DNA of 64,000 nt from Bizionia saleffrena (GCF_008086175.1 NZ_VSKM01000001.1:1-64000), one strand, 5' to 3'. Positions 27,460 to 37,141 are shown, counted from the first letter of the stretch. A program made the numbers and translations. The notes: generated by a model from the sequence alone, not told the origin.

Positions 27460-28807
27460 CGTTAAATGGTAAAATCCACGTTTTATGTTTAAATGATTCT
27501 TTTTCTTGATATAAATCGACCATTTTGTTTATAAATGGCCGACTTCTTCTTCCGTTTAAAGCCACATAGCTCTCTGCAAATACTTGTACATTTTTATGCC
27601 CTTGACTTCTAAAATGATCACCCAAATAATGCGCATACTCCAATATAAAATCGGGCTGAGCACTCATTTCTTTTTCTTGAAATGAAGAAAGGAAATCGGA
27701 GTTATTTACTATAAAAGCGTCTCCGCTTTCTCGGTCTACTATTTTAAAGGTGGTATAGCCAGATTTTTCCATAAGCATGACACGCCACGAAAACCGGTAG
27801 CCTTCTTCCGTCCAAAACAATTCGCCGGGATACAACGCATAGCGAAACGGCAAAAATAATTGAATAGCGAAAAATAAAGCCAATACAGGCAAAATAAATC
27901 GTTTAGATTTCGGGTAATTATAGTGTGCACTTACAGATACTTCTTTTGAAAACCCGAAACGTTTAAATACACGTTTTAAAAGGTCTATTATTTTAAGATG
28001 AAGTGACGCATCGAAGAAAATTAAAGTCGCCACAATCATAATAAAAGGAAACATTCCGATTGGGAATAACACGCGTGTAAATACGTGAAAAACCACGACT
28101 ATTAAGAAAGCAAAACCGCGTGTTCTTTTGTACAACAACAAAAACGGAATACATAAATCGTACAACATACCGCTCCAGCTCATTGTAAAATGAAACCACT
28201 CTTGTTGCATAATATTTGTGCCTAAAAAAGGCATATCGTAATTAGACGGTAGCCATATTTTTAAAGGCATTGCTTTAAACAACCAATCGGAGTTTATTTT
28301 AGCCAAACCCGCATAAAAATAAACCATTCCCAATAACAGTTTCAAACAATCGATAGTCCATTTTGGCACCATTGTAAACGACATTTTTTTAGTGTATGCA
28401 TCTAAAGAGAATGAAACATTGGCAGGCAAAAAAATCATTAAAAAGCTTAATACGCTTATAAAATAGTAGTGATTTAAATACGTGGTTTTATCCATAAACT
28501 CGATATAAGTAAAACTTAAAAAGAACACACAGATAGCAAGCCTGTATTTATAGCCTAAGGCGACAAACAACGCAGAGATTCCTGCACTAATAAAAAGAAG
28601 ATAGGTGTATATACCCACTGGCTGAATCCACTCCAAACCATAATAAGAAAAGTGAAATTTTGGGGCGATGTAGAGCGTGTCTATCCACCCGTGATACCAA
28701 AACCTAACAATACTATACAACATCATAATACCAAAGAGCATTCTAAATACAGCTAAAGGTGCTGCATTAGTTTGCGATTGAAAGTATGTTTTAAGTGTTG
28801 CTGTCAT
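27440..28807 (-). CDS. HTTM-domain (gamma-carboxylase-like) membrane protein
   Basis: Multi-pass membrane protein of 455 aa with the HTTM domain found in vitamin-K-dependent gamma-carboxylase relatives (FRMLFGIMMLYSIVRFW at the start, then YFYAGLAKINSDWL). The biochemical role in bacteria is unknown; in Bacteroidetes it accompanies imelysin and TonB receptor genes, hinting at metal uptake. The ATG at 28807 is preferred to a TTG at 28825. It follows a terminator hairpin at 28824-28862. Confidence 0.85.
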   Translation of the reverse strand: MTATLKTYFQSQTNAAPLAVFRMLFGIMMLYSIVRFWYHGWIDTLYIAPKFHFSYYGLEWIQPVGIYTYLLFISAGISALFVALGYKYRLAICVFFLSFTYIEFMDKTTYLNHYYFISVLSFLMIFLPANVSFSLDAYTKKMSFTMVPKWTIDCLKLLLGMVYFYAGLAKINSDWLFKAMPLKIWLPSNYDMPFLGTNIMQQEWFHFTMSWSGMLYDLCIPFLLLYKRTRGFAFLIVVVFHVFTRVLFPIGMFPFIMIVATLIFFDASLHLKIIDLLKRVFKRFGFSKEVSVSAHYNYPKSKRFILPVLALFFAIQLFLPFRYALYPGELFWTEEGYRFSWRVMLMEKSGYTTFKIVDRESGDAFIVNNSDFLSSFQEKEMSAQPDFILEYAHYLGDHFRSQGHKNVQVFAESYVALNGRRSRPFINKMVDLYQEKESFKHKTWILPFNDEIKGL

Positions 28808-28823
28808 TTGGCCAAATTTGTAC

Positions 28824-28862
28824 AAAAAAAAGATCCTCCAAAAACAGTTTAGAGAATCCTTT
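28824..28862 (-). terminator. Terminator or attenuator between imelysin and HTTM genes
   Basis: On the minus strand GATTCTC pairs with GAGGATC (one G-U pair), extended by AAAG/TTT, with a 13-nt loop and eight T. It lies 20-60 bp after the imelysin stop and before the HTTM start, so it should reduce readthrough within the locus. Confidence 0.65.
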
Positions 28863-28883
28863 AGTATTATGTTTTATAAAGTA

Positions 28884-29999
28884 TTAATCGCCATCATTAT
28901 CTACATACCCTTGATCTAAACTAATTTGCATCGCCTGAATCATATCAACTTTTAATAAAACAACACCTACTTGCAACGCGTCGTAAACTTGCGTCATTTT
29001 GCTACTATCGTCTTGTATTTGCTGATTAAAATTAGGGTTAAGCACTTGCATTCGCGTTCGCGCTTGGTCGTACTGCGTTACAATAGACGATGAAATATCT
29101 GTTTTGTTTAAGTAGCCCAAATACGCCTTTAAACTCGGGCCAGTAACTGTAGAATTGTAAGCCTCTCCAATAAAAAATTCTTGAACCGCATTTAACGCTT
29201 CAGCTGCTAATTCTTTAGAATATATTTTAGAGTAATACCCTTCTACCTTTTCTGGCAAAGGGCTATTTGCAAACACTCCAGCTGGAATTCCAAACTTCAG
29301 AGATCGTAAACCGCGTTCGTAATAATTAATATAGTCGTTTACCGTTTCGTTAACACCACTTGTTGCTGAGTTACCCGATCTACTTATATAATCATTTCTA
29401 TAACCAGAATTCCAACTTGTTACCACTGTTTGCGTTAACGTTTTCATTTTTTCTACAACATCCGACAGATACGCAGTATAATTACTTGCATTTACACTCG
29501 TAGAATATATAGCAACAATATCAGTATCTGTTGTCGCTACTCCAAATAATAAATAATCTAAAGCAGGGAAACCAACGGCAGCATTATTACCACTATTGCC
29601 TAAATCGTAAGATCCATTTGAAATATTACTCTCGATTAGAGTTACATTACTCGGATAGATATTCATTTGCTTGAAATATGCTAACTCATCCGCTTTACCA
29701 ATATTAAACATTTCGGCATATTGCCATACTTTGTAAGCCGATAACCAAGCCGTTCTTAGACTAACTAAATTAGCTTGATTAGGAGTTGTTACAAACGTGT
29801 TCTTTGCTTGTACCAGCGCCTCTAACTCTATATTAACATCCTCTAAAACTGGAATGATAAAATTATCTCCCCAATGGGTAAGCATTGCTTGTCTATCAAA
29901 ATTATCAGAAGCTCCTCCATTAGTATTGCTATCGTCTGAAGTACTACACCCCACGATAACCAATGCTAATACTAGTATTGAAATACCCTTTTTAATCAT
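28884..29999 (-). CDS. Imelysin-family lipoprotein (M75-like), putative iron-binding
   Basis: Surface or periplasmic lipoprotein of 371 aa (lipobox VIVGC, MIKKGISILVLALVIVGC). Imelysin proteins such as IrpA and EfeO bind or help import iron. The GxHxxE motif of the founding members appears here as GFPALD in GFPALDYLLFG, losing the His and Glu, a variant I associate with Bacteroidetes proteins. The ATG at 29999 is chosen: an upstream in-frame TTG at 30032 lies in the -7 box. It is preceded by the DUF4856 gene and followed by a terminator. Confidence 0.87.
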   Translation of the reverse strand: MIKKGISILVLALVIVGCSTSDDSNTNGGASDNFDRQAMLTHWGDNFIIPVLEDVNIELEALVQAKNTFVTTPNQANLVSLRTAWLSAYKVWQYAEMFNIGKADELAYFKQMNIYPSNVTLIESNISNGSYDLGNSGNNAAVGFPALDYLLFGVATTDTDIVAIYSTSVNASNYTAYLSDVVEKMKTLTQTVVTSWNSGYRNDYISRSGNSATSGVNETVNDYINYYERGLRSLKFGIPAGVFANSPLPEKVEGYYSKIYSKELAAEALNAVQEFFIGEAYNSTVTGPSLKAYLGYLNKTDISSSIVTQYDQARTRMQVLNPNFNQQIQDDSSKMTQVYDALQVGVVLLKVDMIQAMQISLDQGYVDNDGD

Positions 30000-30029
30000 C
30001 CTTTTTATATTTGTTTTTAAAAAGCTTTG

Positions 30030-30037
30030 CAAAGATA
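30030..30037 (-). promoter_or_regulatory. -7 box of imelysin promoter
   Basis: TATCTTTG on the minus strand, 30 bp before the ATG at 29999. It gives this gene its own promoter and rules out the start at 30032. No -33 element at proper spacing. Confidence 0.55.
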
Positions 30038-30149
30038 CTAAATACCTAAGTATCTCATTTATTAAAGCTTAATAAGCTTATTCTTTTTTATTACTGAATA
30101 TCGAAGACGCAGAGGCATATTAAAATCTCTGCTTTTCTAGATTGTATTC

Positions 30150-31364
30150 TTATAAGGCCGCTTGAACCGTAAACCCAAATCGCGTTGCTATAGTTTCAGA
30201 CATCGCGTTTAAAGTTGCAGGAGTAACCTCCCAAAAACCGTTACCTTCCATTAGTTGCGCCGTAAAATCATTAACCTCTGTAGCGAACACATAAGGCGTA
30301 TCTGCGTTTGGTTCTCTTGTAAATTGTAAACTATAGATAAAACCGAAGCCTTCTGATAATTGGTGGAATGTTTTTGCCATATCACCAGTAGCTAATGCAT
30401 TTTTACCACCTTGTAAATAATGCACGGCGCGTACTGCAGTTACTTTAGAAATATTTTCTCTAAGGATAGTAATTTGCTCATCTCTTAAATCGTAATCGTT
30501 AGCAATAATTGCTGCTCTACCTAAAGCAAAAGCCTTAAATACTGTGTTTGCAATTCCGGCAAAATCACCATCTTCATTCACTTTTCCTAAATAATTATTT
30601 AGAAATGAATCGCCATCTAAAGTTGGAAAAGCAGGGTTCGCTTCAGCCCCATATAGGTAACCAAAAGCTTCATCCCATTTATGCTCCATAGTCGTGTACA
30701 TTTTTCCACTTTCCACAACTTTGTTCGTATTATTTGCTCTGTTAGCACCTTCGTCTAAAACAGCATCACTTAAGTAATTATTTAATATTTGATCGGTCAT
30801 TAACCCTCCAATTAACCCTTTAGCCACTGCTTGATTTAATTCTAATCCTTTACCATTTACATAGCGAATAGAACCACCACCTGCTTCTTGCTTAAATCCT
30901 GCTGTTCCCGATGTTGCTTCTACGCTCCAGTTAGGAAACACTATTGTTGCTTGCTCTGTAATCCAAGTATCAAATTCTGCTTTAATAGCGTTAGCACCTG
31001 TTGTATTTGCCGAGAAGTAATCTCTAGACGCCGCTACTTTACTCCGAATGCTTTTTCCTGATGCATTAAGGTCAGCCTCTGAAAAATCTGCATTACCTTC
31101 AACGTGTGCAAACATATTGTTCAATTCCGTTTCGGTAGTTGTGTTTATTTTCAAAGCGGAAACCAACTCGGTAGTCATTGCTATTCGTGTTGTTTGTCCG
31201 CCAAAACTTACCGTCGACTCACCGTTACGTGAAAATTCGTAAGACGTAGGCTGTACTACTCCTGGTTCCTGACTTACTGATAAAACGTTATCATTATCAC
31301 TATTACAGGCTGTAAAGGCTAATGCTGCTGTTACTATTGTTACTCCTAAAACTACTCGTTTCAT
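30150..31364 (-). CDS. DUF4856 domain lipoprotein
   Basis: A 404-aa lipoprotein (signal MKRVVLGVTIVTAALAFTAC, C20) of the DUF4856 family, helical and of unknown biochemical role; it is regularly found beside imelysin and TonB receptor genes in Flavobacteriia, which suggests iron binding at the cell surface. The conserved start TSYEFSRNGESTVSFGGQTTR and the central EHKWDEAFGYLYG are visible. It has its own promoter and is the first gene of the putative iron locus. Confidence 0.85.
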   Translation of the reverse strand: MKRVVLGVTIVTAALAFTACNSDNDNVLSVSQEPGVVQPTSYEFSRNGESTVSFGGQTTRIAMTTELVSALKINTTTETELNNMFAHVEGNADFSEADLNASGKSIRSKVAASRDYFSANTTGANAIKAEFDTWITEQATIVFPNWSVEATSGTAGFKQEAGGGSIRYVNGKGLELNQAVAKGLIGGLMTDQILNNYLSDAVLDEGANRANNTNKVVESGKMYTTMEHKWDEAFGYLYGAEANPAFPTLDGDSFLNNYLGKVNEDGDFAGIANTVFKAFALGRAAIIANDYDLRDEQITILRENISKVTAVRAVHYLQGGKNALATGDMAKTFHQLSEGFGFIYSLQFTREPNADTPYVFATEVNDFTAQLMEGNGFWEVTPATLNAMSETIATRFGFTVQAAL

Positions 31365-31414
31365 TTTTACTATTTTTATTTAGACTTGTTATAAATAATT
31401 ATATTTTGAGTCCA

Positions 31415-31445
31415 CAAAAGTAAAAGGGATAGACGTACTATGCAA
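31415..31445 (-). promoter_or_regulatory. Promoter of the DUF4856/imelysin locus
   Basis: On the minus strand TTG (31445-31443) and TACTTTTG (31422-31415) with a 20-bp spacer, close to the Bacteroidetes consensus. No Fur-like palindrome was recognised. Confidence 0.6.
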
Positions 31446-31523
31446 GTTTATTTAGAATTATTTTAAATAGTTTTTTTAAACCTTATAGTCACAGTATTAA
31501 TTTGGATAGATAGCAATAGGAAA

Positions 31524-32387
31524 TTAATGGTGATTTTTAAAGATTTTTGTTGCTTCGTTATAAGCACTTTCAAAGGACAATGCGTTTAGTTGCGAGTCGT
31601 TTTTAGTGGTTAAATAGGAAAGTAATTTCTCGGTAGGCATATTTCCGGTAAGATCATCTTTTGCCATTGGGCACCCTCCAAAACCTTGGATAGCACCGTC
31701 ATATCTGCGGCAACCTGCTTTGTATGCGGCGTCAATTTTTTCGTGCCAAGTCGTTGGTGTTGTATGTAAATGTGCCCCAAATTCTATGTCGCTATATTCA
31801 GTAATTAAGTGAGAAAACAAATAGTTAATATTCTCTGGGTTCGATGTCCCTACCGTATCACTTAACGATACGATTTTAACGCCCATTTTCGATAACCTTT
31901 CCGTCCACTCCCCTACAATATTTACATTCCAGGGGTCGCCATAAGGATTCCCGAAGCCCATTGAAATATACACCACTACTTCTTTATTGTGTTTATTAGC
32001 AATATCTAAAATCTCTTGAAGTGCCACCACCGATTGTGCAATAGTTTTGTGTGTATTTCGCATTTGGAAATTCTCTGAAATAGAAAACGGATACCCTAAA
32101 TAATCAATTTCTGGATGTTTACAAGCATCTTCCGCACCGCGAACATTAGCAATAATAGCTAATAATTTACTGGTCGTTTTACTTAAATCTAATTGCGATA
32201 AAACCTCTGCTGTATCTACCATTTGTGGAATGGCTTTTGGTGATACAAAACTACCAAAGTCTATGGTATCGAAACCCACGCGCAATAACGATTGGATGTA
32301 TTGAACTTTTTGCGCCGTAGGAATAAATTGCTTTATACCTTGCATAGCATCACGCGGACATTCGATAACTTTTACTGGTGTTTTCAT
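31524..32387 (-). CDS. Hydroxymethylglutaryl-CoA lyase family enzyme
   Basis: A 287-aa TIM-barrel lyase that cleaves HMG-CoA to acetoacetate and acetyl-CoA in leucine catabolism. The start ECPRDAMQG (9-17) matches the PRDGLQ motif, the metal ligands GAHLHT (H206, H208) are present, and the catalytic loop GFGGCPMAKDDLTGN carries C239. The nearby Leu/Glu dehydrogenase would supply an upstream step but is not linked. Other DRE-TIM enzymes are less likely because of the C239 loop. Confidence 0.92.
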   Translation of the reverse strand: MKTPVKVIECPRDAMQGIKQFIPTAQKVQYIQSLLRVGFDTIDFGSFVSPKAIPQMVDTAEVLSQLDLSKTTSKLLAIIANVRGAEDACKHPEIDYLGYPFSISENFQMRNTHKTIAQSVVALQEILDIANKHNKEVVVYISMGFGNPYGDPWNVNIVGEWTERLSKMGVKIVSLSDTVGTSNPENINYLFSHLITEYSDIEFGAHLHTTPTTWHEKIDAAYKAGCRRYDGAIQGFGGCPMAKDDLTGNMPTEKLLSYLTTKNDSQLNALSFESAYNEATKIFKNHH

Positions 32388-32394
32388 AGGGTGT

Positions 32395-32402
32395 CAAAGA
32401 TA
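32395..32402 (-). promoter_or_regulatory. -7 box close to the HMG-CoA lyase start
   Basis: TATCTTTG on the minus strand ends 8 bp before the ATG, so the transcript would be nearly leaderless. No -33 match. Confidence 0.45.
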
Positions 32403-32511
32403 AAAAAGATTAGTAGTATCTAAAACGTTTTACAATGGTATTTTTTTTAGATGGAATAGATAACCTTCAACGACCAATATAAAACAGACCCCCCAAATTT
32501 TAACTGCCTAA

Positions 32512-33129
32512 TTATAATAAGATTAAAATAGCAATTGCGACAAACACTACAATTTGTACCCATTTTAAAACGACACCAATGTGCTGATGGGTTTTTATAG
32601 CCGAGGAAATCAAGCCTGCTAAAATAGCGATGCCCGAGAAAATAATAAAGGAGGTTAGCATAAAAAGCAGACCCAAAATGTAAAATTGAGTAACGGTACT
32701 AAGACTGTCGTCGAATAAAAAACCAGGAAAAAACGCTAAAAAGAAGATAGATACTTTGGGATTGAGAACATTCATAATAACCCCTTGTTTAAACAATTGC
32801 CCGTAGGTTTTTTTAGGAACTGCCCCCTTAGACAACGCAATTTTATCTGGAGCCGTATAGACCTTATAGGCTAAGTATAATAAGTAACCAGCGCCAAAAA
32901 GCTTAATAATAAAAAACAGATTTTCATTTGCTTTTAAAATAGCAGAGACCCCAAAAGCCACTAACGTCGTGTGCAATAGACAGCCAGAAATTAAACCACA
33001 CACCGTGGCAATGCCATATTTAGTACCGTGCGTAATACTTTGTAATAATACATAGATATTGTCCGGCCCCGGAGAGAATGCCAAAGCCGACGTCGCGATT
33101 ATAAATGCCAAAAGAATATCGTAGTGCAC
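32512..33129 (-). CDS. LysE/RhtB-family amino acid exporter
   Basis: A 205-aa inner-membrane protein with about six hydrophobic segments and the family motif FSPGPDN at 18-24 in the first segment, typical of LysE/RhtB/ArgO exporters. The exported amino acid cannot be told. The gene lies 38 bp after pyrD on the same strand and could be co-transcribed with it. Confidence 0.92.
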   Translation of the reverse strand: MHYDILLAFIIATSALAFSPGPDNIYVLLQSITHGTKYGIATVCGLISGCLLHTTLVAFGVSAILKANENLFFIIKLFGAGYLLYLAYKVYTAPDKIALSKGAVPKKTYGQLFKQGVIMNVLNPKVSIFFLAFFPGFLFDDSLSTVTQFYILGLLFMLTSFIIFSGIAILAGLISSAIKTHQHIGVVLKWVQIVVFVAIAILILL

Positions 33130-33167
33130 GAATGTGTTTTAAGTTCGGTTAAATGGAGCGTTACCTA

Positions 33168-34205
33168 CTACCGTCCAGATTCTAAAATAACTTTGTTAAT
33201 TTTTTTTATTAAGCTTGGTCCTTCATAAATAAAACCAGTGTAGACTTGTACCAAGTCGGCACCAGCATCAATTTTTTCTAAAGCATCGTCTGCCGAGTGG
33301 ATGCCGCCAACCCCAATTATAGTAAACGCCTTATTACTTTTATCGGCTAAGTATTTAATAATCTGTGTCGATTTCTCTTTAATTGGTTGTCCGCTTAAAC
33401 CTCCATTTCCAATCGCTTCTAATTCAGCCTCCGGTGTTTGTAAACCAGAACGATCTACCGACGTATTACTGGCAATAACACCATCTAATTTGGTGGTAAT
33501 TACCAAATCTATAATTTCATCTAGTTGCACCGTATTTAAATCTGGTGCTATTTTTAGCACTATAGGTTTCTGCACAGCGAAGGTATTATTAACGTGTTGT
33601 ACAGCACCAATTAATTCTTCCAAATAATCGCGATCGTTAAGCTTGGCGTGACTTCCTACATTAGGGCAACTCACATTCAATACAAAATAATCTACATAGG
33701 GGTGCAACGCAGTAAAACACGTAACGTAATCTTGTGTATAATGTTCTGGTGCAGTATCTGTATTCTTACCAATATTCCCCCCAATTATTAGTTTCCCTTT
33801 ATTTTTCTTGAGCTGAGAAATGGCCGATTCTAATCCGTCGTTATTAAAACCCATTCGGTTAATAATTCCTTTATCGGCTTGCAGCCTGAAGAGTCTTTTT
33901 GTCGGATTCCCAACTTGTGCTTTTGGTGTTACCGTACCTATTTCTATAAAGCCAAAACCGAAATTGGCAAGCTCATTATACAACACTGCATTTTTATCGA
34001 ATCCTGCGGCTAATCCTACCGGATTTTTAAAGGTTAATCCTAAAACATTACGTTCTAGTTTCTTGTCTTCAATCGTATATAAACTTCTAAATAATGCTGG
34101 AAAACCAGGGATTTTAGAGCTTATTTTTATTAAAGAAAAAGTGACATGATGAATTTTCTCAGGATCGAAAAGGAAAAATAATGGGCGCAGTAAAACTTTA
34201 TACAT
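33168..34205 (-). CDS. pyrD: Dihydroorotate dehydrogenase (quinone), class 2
   Basis: Membrane-associated flavoenzyme oxidising dihydroorotate to orotate with quinone in pyrimidine synthesis. It starts [20 protein letters not shown], the N-terminal membrane-binding helix of class 2, and shows [12 protein letters not shown], the active-site serine segment LNVSCPN, and [15 protein letters not shown] near the C-terminus. The ATG at 34205 gives 345 aa, normal length; a TTG at 34256 lies upstream, within the promoter. It is divergent from pepT. Confidence 0.96.
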   Translation of the reverse strand: MYKVLLRPLFFLFDPEKIHHVTFSLIKISSKIPGFPALFRSLYTIEDKKLERNVLGLTFKNPVGLAAGFDKNAVLYNELANFGFGFIEIGTVTPKAQVGNPTKRLFRLQADKGIINRMGFNNDGLESAISQLKKNKGKLIIGGNIGKNTDTAPEHYTQDYVTCFTALHPYVDYFVLNVSCPNVGSHAKLNDRDYLEELIGAVQHVNNTFAVQKPIVLKIAPDLNTVQLDEIIDLVITTKLDGVIASNTSVDRSGLQTPEAELEAIGNGGLSGQPIKEKSTQIIKYLADKSNKAFTIIGVGGIHSADDALEKIDAGADLVQVYTGFIYEGPSLIKKINKVILESGR

Positions 34206-34220
34206 TGGTGGGTGTTTGGA

Positions 34221-34251
34221 CAAAAATAAGCCTAAAAAAAAAGATGAACAA
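34221..34251 (-). promoter_or_regulatory. pyrD promoter
   Basis: On the minus strand TTG (34251-34249) and TATTTTTG (34228-34221) with a 20-bp spacer, 16 bp before the ATG at 34205. Confidence 0.65.
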
Positions 34252-34333
34252 TTCAAAAGTCAAAAAAATTAATAATCGTACTTTAGCAAATCATATTGAG
34301 CACAAATTATACACCTTAAAATTGTCATTAAAA

Positions 34334-35575
34334 ATGATTTCTAAAGAAGATATTATTAAACGCTTTGTAAGTTACGTCACTGTAGATACAGAGTCTGATC
34401 CAGAAAGTAAGACGACACCAAGTACTGAAAAACAATGGAATTTAGCCAATGCCTTAGTCATTGAGCTGAAGGCTATTGGTATGCACGAGGTAACCATAGA
34501 CGATAACGCCTATATTATGGCGACTTTACCAAGTAATGTCGACCACGAGGTGCCAACTATTGGTTTTATCTCTCACTTCGATACCTCTCCAGATTTTACG
34601 GGTGCCAATATAAATCCTCAAATCATTGACAAATACGATGGTAAAGACATCGTTTTAAATGCCGCTGAAGACATTATTTTATCTCCAGATTATTTTGAAG
34701 ATTTATTGCAATATAAAGGTCAAACATTAATTACAACAGATGGAACGACACTTTTAGGTGCCGATGATAAAGCTGGAATTACTGAAATTATTTCGGCCAT
34801 GGAGTATTTAATTCAACATCCAGAAATTAAGCACGGAACCATTAAAGTTGGGTTTACACCAGATGAAGAAATTGGTCGTGGTGCTCATAAATTTGACGTT
34901 AAAAAATTTGGTGCTGATTGGGCCTATACAATGGATGGTAGCCAAATTGGAGAATTAGAATACGAAAACTTTAACGCTGCGGGTGCAAAAGTACGTTTTA
35001 AAGGGAAAATTGTACACCCAGGTTATGCGAAAGGAAAATTAATAAACTCTATGTACATCGCGACAGAGTTTATTAACTCACTACCGCGTTTAGAAACTCC
35101 AGAACACACAGAAGGTTACGAAGGTTTTTTCCACCTTTATTCTATAAATGGAGAAGTGGAAGACACGGTTTTACAATATATTATCCGTGATCACGATAAA
35201 GAGCATTTTGAGGCTAGAAAAGAAGTAATGGCGAAGTTAACGGCAGAAATTAACTCGCAGTACGGACGTGAGGTCGTAACTATTGAAATTGAAGACCAAT
35301 ACTTCAATATGAAAGAAAAAATAGAGCCGGTAATGCATATTGTAGATCTTGCTGAAGAAGCAATGAAACAATTAGGTATTAAACCGCTTATTAAAGCTAT
35401 TCGTGGTGGTACAGATGGGTCGCAGTTAAGTTATATGGGATTACCTTGTCCGAATATTTTTGCTGGAGGTCATAATTTTCACGGACGTTACGAATACGTG
35501 CCTGTAGAAAGTATGATTAGAGCTACGGAAGTGATCTGTAAAATTGCAGAACTTACGGCTCAAAAAAGTAAATAA
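34334..35575 (+). CDS. pepT: Peptidase T (tripeptide aminopeptidase)
   Basis: Cytoplasmic di-zinc aminopeptidase of family M20 that removes the N-terminal residue of tripeptides. Zinc-ligand segments are visible: [20 protein letters not shown] and [12 protein letters not shown], then GGTDGSQLS and [11 protein letters not shown]. The ATG at 34334 gives [19 protein letters not shown] and 413 aa, matching E. coli PepT (~408); 51 extra codons upstream are in frame but look untranslated. A strong terminator follows. Confidence 0.95.
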   Translation: MISKEDIIKRFVSYVTVDTESDPESKTTPSTEKQWNLANALVIELKAIGMHEVTIDDNAYIMATLPSNVDHEVPTIGFISHFDTSPDFTGANINPQIIDKYDGKDIVLNAAEDIILSPDYFEDLLQYKGQTLITTDGTTLLGADDKAGITEIISAMEYLIQHPEIKHGTIKVGFTPDEEIGRGAHKFDVKKFGADWAYTMDGSQIGELEYENFNAAGAKVRFKGKIVHPGYAKGKLINSMYIATEFINSLPRLETPEHTEGYEGFFHLYSINGEVEDTVLQYIIRDHDKEHFEARKEVMAKLTAEINSQYGREVVTIEIEDQYFNMKEKIEPVMHIVDLAEEAMKQLGIKPLIKAIRGGTDGSQLSYMGLPCPNIFAGGHNFHGRYEYVPVESMIRATEVICKIAELTAQKSK

Positions 35576-35607
35576 ACATTTACTGTAGTGCAGTAAAATG
35601 AGATCAT

Positions 35608-35643
35608 AAAAAAAGCCACTCTACCTTTTTAGAGTGGCTTTTG
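35608..35643 (+). terminator. Intrinsic terminator after pepT
   Basis: Stem AAAAGCCACTCTA (35611-35623) with TAGAGTGGCTTTT (35630-35642), a 6-nt loop, and a T-rich tail. Confidence 0.88.
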
Positions 35644-36010
35644 TATTTAGCCTAATTCCTTGCGTAATTTTACTCAGCACCTAAAAACTATAGGTTAAAA
35701 CACCAGCGACATTTCTTGATGTATTTCGCCGCTATACGTTTTTTTGATTAGACCTTACTATTTTCATTCGCTGCGGTTTCTTTTTGTGTGGTTTTAATGA
35801 AGGTATTTGCAAAGGCTACTGTTTCGATATTTTGGTTACAAATTGCATTTTGAATCTTAGATTGAGAATAACTGAATTAAAAGACAAAAAGCGCTATGAA
35901 TAATAGTGGATTAGTCCCCACTACATAACACTTATCAAAAAGTAAAATCAGATAAAGCGTCTCTAAAAATAGATCCCACTGTGAAGAAAGGCGCTCTAAA
36001 TTGAGAGCTA
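35644..36010. other. Decayed spacer before YdeI-like remnant
   Basis: No intact gene. Short coding-like stretches without start may belong to the N-terminal part of the remnant that follows; I cannot confirm this. No repeat seen. Confidence 0.35.
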
Positions 36011-36220
36011 TTGAAAATAATAAACTCCAAAAAAGATTGGCAGCCGCAACGCTGTACAAAATCCGTAACTATTCCTAAAGCATTACAAACTGCTTTGAAC
36101 GAAAAAAAATCCTTTTTAATAACCTTTAAAGAAGTATCTCTAAGAAAACACCCTAGGATAGGCGTGCATATTGAAACCGTTAAACGCGAGGCTACAAAAC
36201 AGTCACGCTTGGAAAAATAA
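36011..36220 (+). pseudogene. Remnant of a YdeI/OmpD-associated (bacteriocin-protection-like) protein
   Basis: A 69-codon stretch reads SVTIPKALQTALNEKKSFLIT then HIETVKREATKQSRLEK. This matches the C-terminal helical pattern of the YdeI/OmpD-associated family (VPEDLxxAL...WIExAKxxETRxxRIEK), but the N-terminal domain is missing and the family's usual S-R-R-EY-WI centre has changed. I infer a 3' gene fragment. The alternative, a real 69-aa protein, is less likely. Confidence 0.45.
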
Positions 36221-36298
36221 CAGTACTTATACTTAAAGACGCAGAATTATATGATAAATATAAAACTGTTACGGGTTAAAATTATTTAAAATATAAAC

Positions 36299-36335
36299 AA
36301 AAAAAAAGCTCCAAGTCGATACTTGAAGCTTTTTA
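36299..36335 (-). terminator. Intrinsic terminator after yajC
   Basis: AAAAAGCT-C-CAAGT and ACTTG-A-AGCTTTTT pair around CGAT; read on the minus strand it ends in a long T run. Confidence 0.8.
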
Positions 36336-36359
36336 TATAGTCTGAGCGTTCTGCTCTAT

Positions 36360-36644
36360 TTACTTTTCGGGAGCGTTAACTACCTTACTCAATTCCATAG
36401 AAATTGAAGAACGATCGAATTTTAATTTTCCTGACATCGTTTCAATAATACAGCTACGATCTTTATCGTTAAGCTCTAATATTTTTCCGTGTAGTCCACT
36501 TTTGGTAACTATTTTGTCACCTTTTTTCAATTCAGCAGCGAACTTTTTTTCTTGTTTAGAACGTTTCATCTGCGGTGCAATCATAAAGAAATACACAACA
36601 GCGAACATTGCTAAAATTGGTAAAAAACTTGTAATATCTCCCAT
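36360..36644 (-). CDS. yajC: Preprotein translocase subunit YajC
   Basis: A 94-aa single-span inner-membrane protein that associates with SecDF. The hydrophobic segment LPILAMFAVVYFFMIAP (~8-24) is followed by the family pattern QMKRSKQEKKFAAELKKGDKIVTKSGLHGKI. Its ATG overlaps the end of the DUF1573 gene by one base, so the two are coupled. This nusB - DUF1573 - yajC order is common in Flavobacteriia. Confidence 0.95.
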   Translation of the reverse strand: MGDITSFLPILAMFAVVYFFMIAPQMKRSKQEKKFAAELKKGDKIVTKSGLHGKILELNDKDRSCIIETMSGKLKFDRSSISMELSKVVNAPEK

Positions 36645-37141
36645 TACTTAGCTACGGGTACAATTGCTGCAGAACCTGCTCTTTTTGGAGCGTTAGGATC
36701 TGGTTTAACAAATGCAGATATTTTAACTACTTCTCTACCTTTTTCTGTGTTTGCTGTTACTGTTACAGCTTTAGACACTTTGTTTGTTCCTTTACCGTTA
36801 AATTTAACTGTGAAGCTTCCTGTTGCTCCTGGAGCTAATGGTGCTTTACTCCAATCTTTTGGCACAGTACATCCACAGGTACTTTTAATATCTGTAATTA
36901 CTAAAGGAGCAACTCCTGTATTTGTGTAATTAAAAACTGTTTCTACGTTAGTACCAGAAACAATTTCTCCAAAATCGTGCTCGCTCTTATCAAAGGATAA
37001 AACAGGAAATTTAGAAGATTCTGCATCTCTCTCTGCAGCTGCAGCTACGTTATTATCATCAATTTTTTTTGTTGCATCTTCTTTACAAGATGTAAATGCT
37101 ATTAAGCACATTGCACTAAATGCTAATACTACTTTTTTCAT
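36644..37141 (-). CDS. DUF1573 lipoprotein
   Basis: A 165-aa lipoprotein (lipobox AFTSC, C19). The DUF1573 domain is plain: FDKSEHDFGEIVSGTNVETVF, then NTGVAPLVITDIKSTCGCTVPKDWSKAPLAPG, an Ig-like fold with a CGC pair. Its role is unknown. It sits between nusB and yajC on the same strand, probably one operon. Confidence 0.93.
   Translation of the reverse strand: MKKVVLAFSAMCLIAFTSCKEDATKKIDDNNVAAAAERDAESSKFPVLSFDKSEHDFGEIVSGTNVETVFNYTNTGVAPLVITDIKSTCGCTVPKDWSKAPLAPGATGSFTVKFNGKGTNKVSKAVTVTANTEKGREVVKISAFVKPDPNAPKRAGSAAIVPVAK

Noticed and set aside
34181-34333. 51 extra in-frame codons before pepT
   Set aside because: The N-terminus of PepT proteins matches the ATG at 34334, and the upstream stretch overlaps the divergent pyrD promoter.
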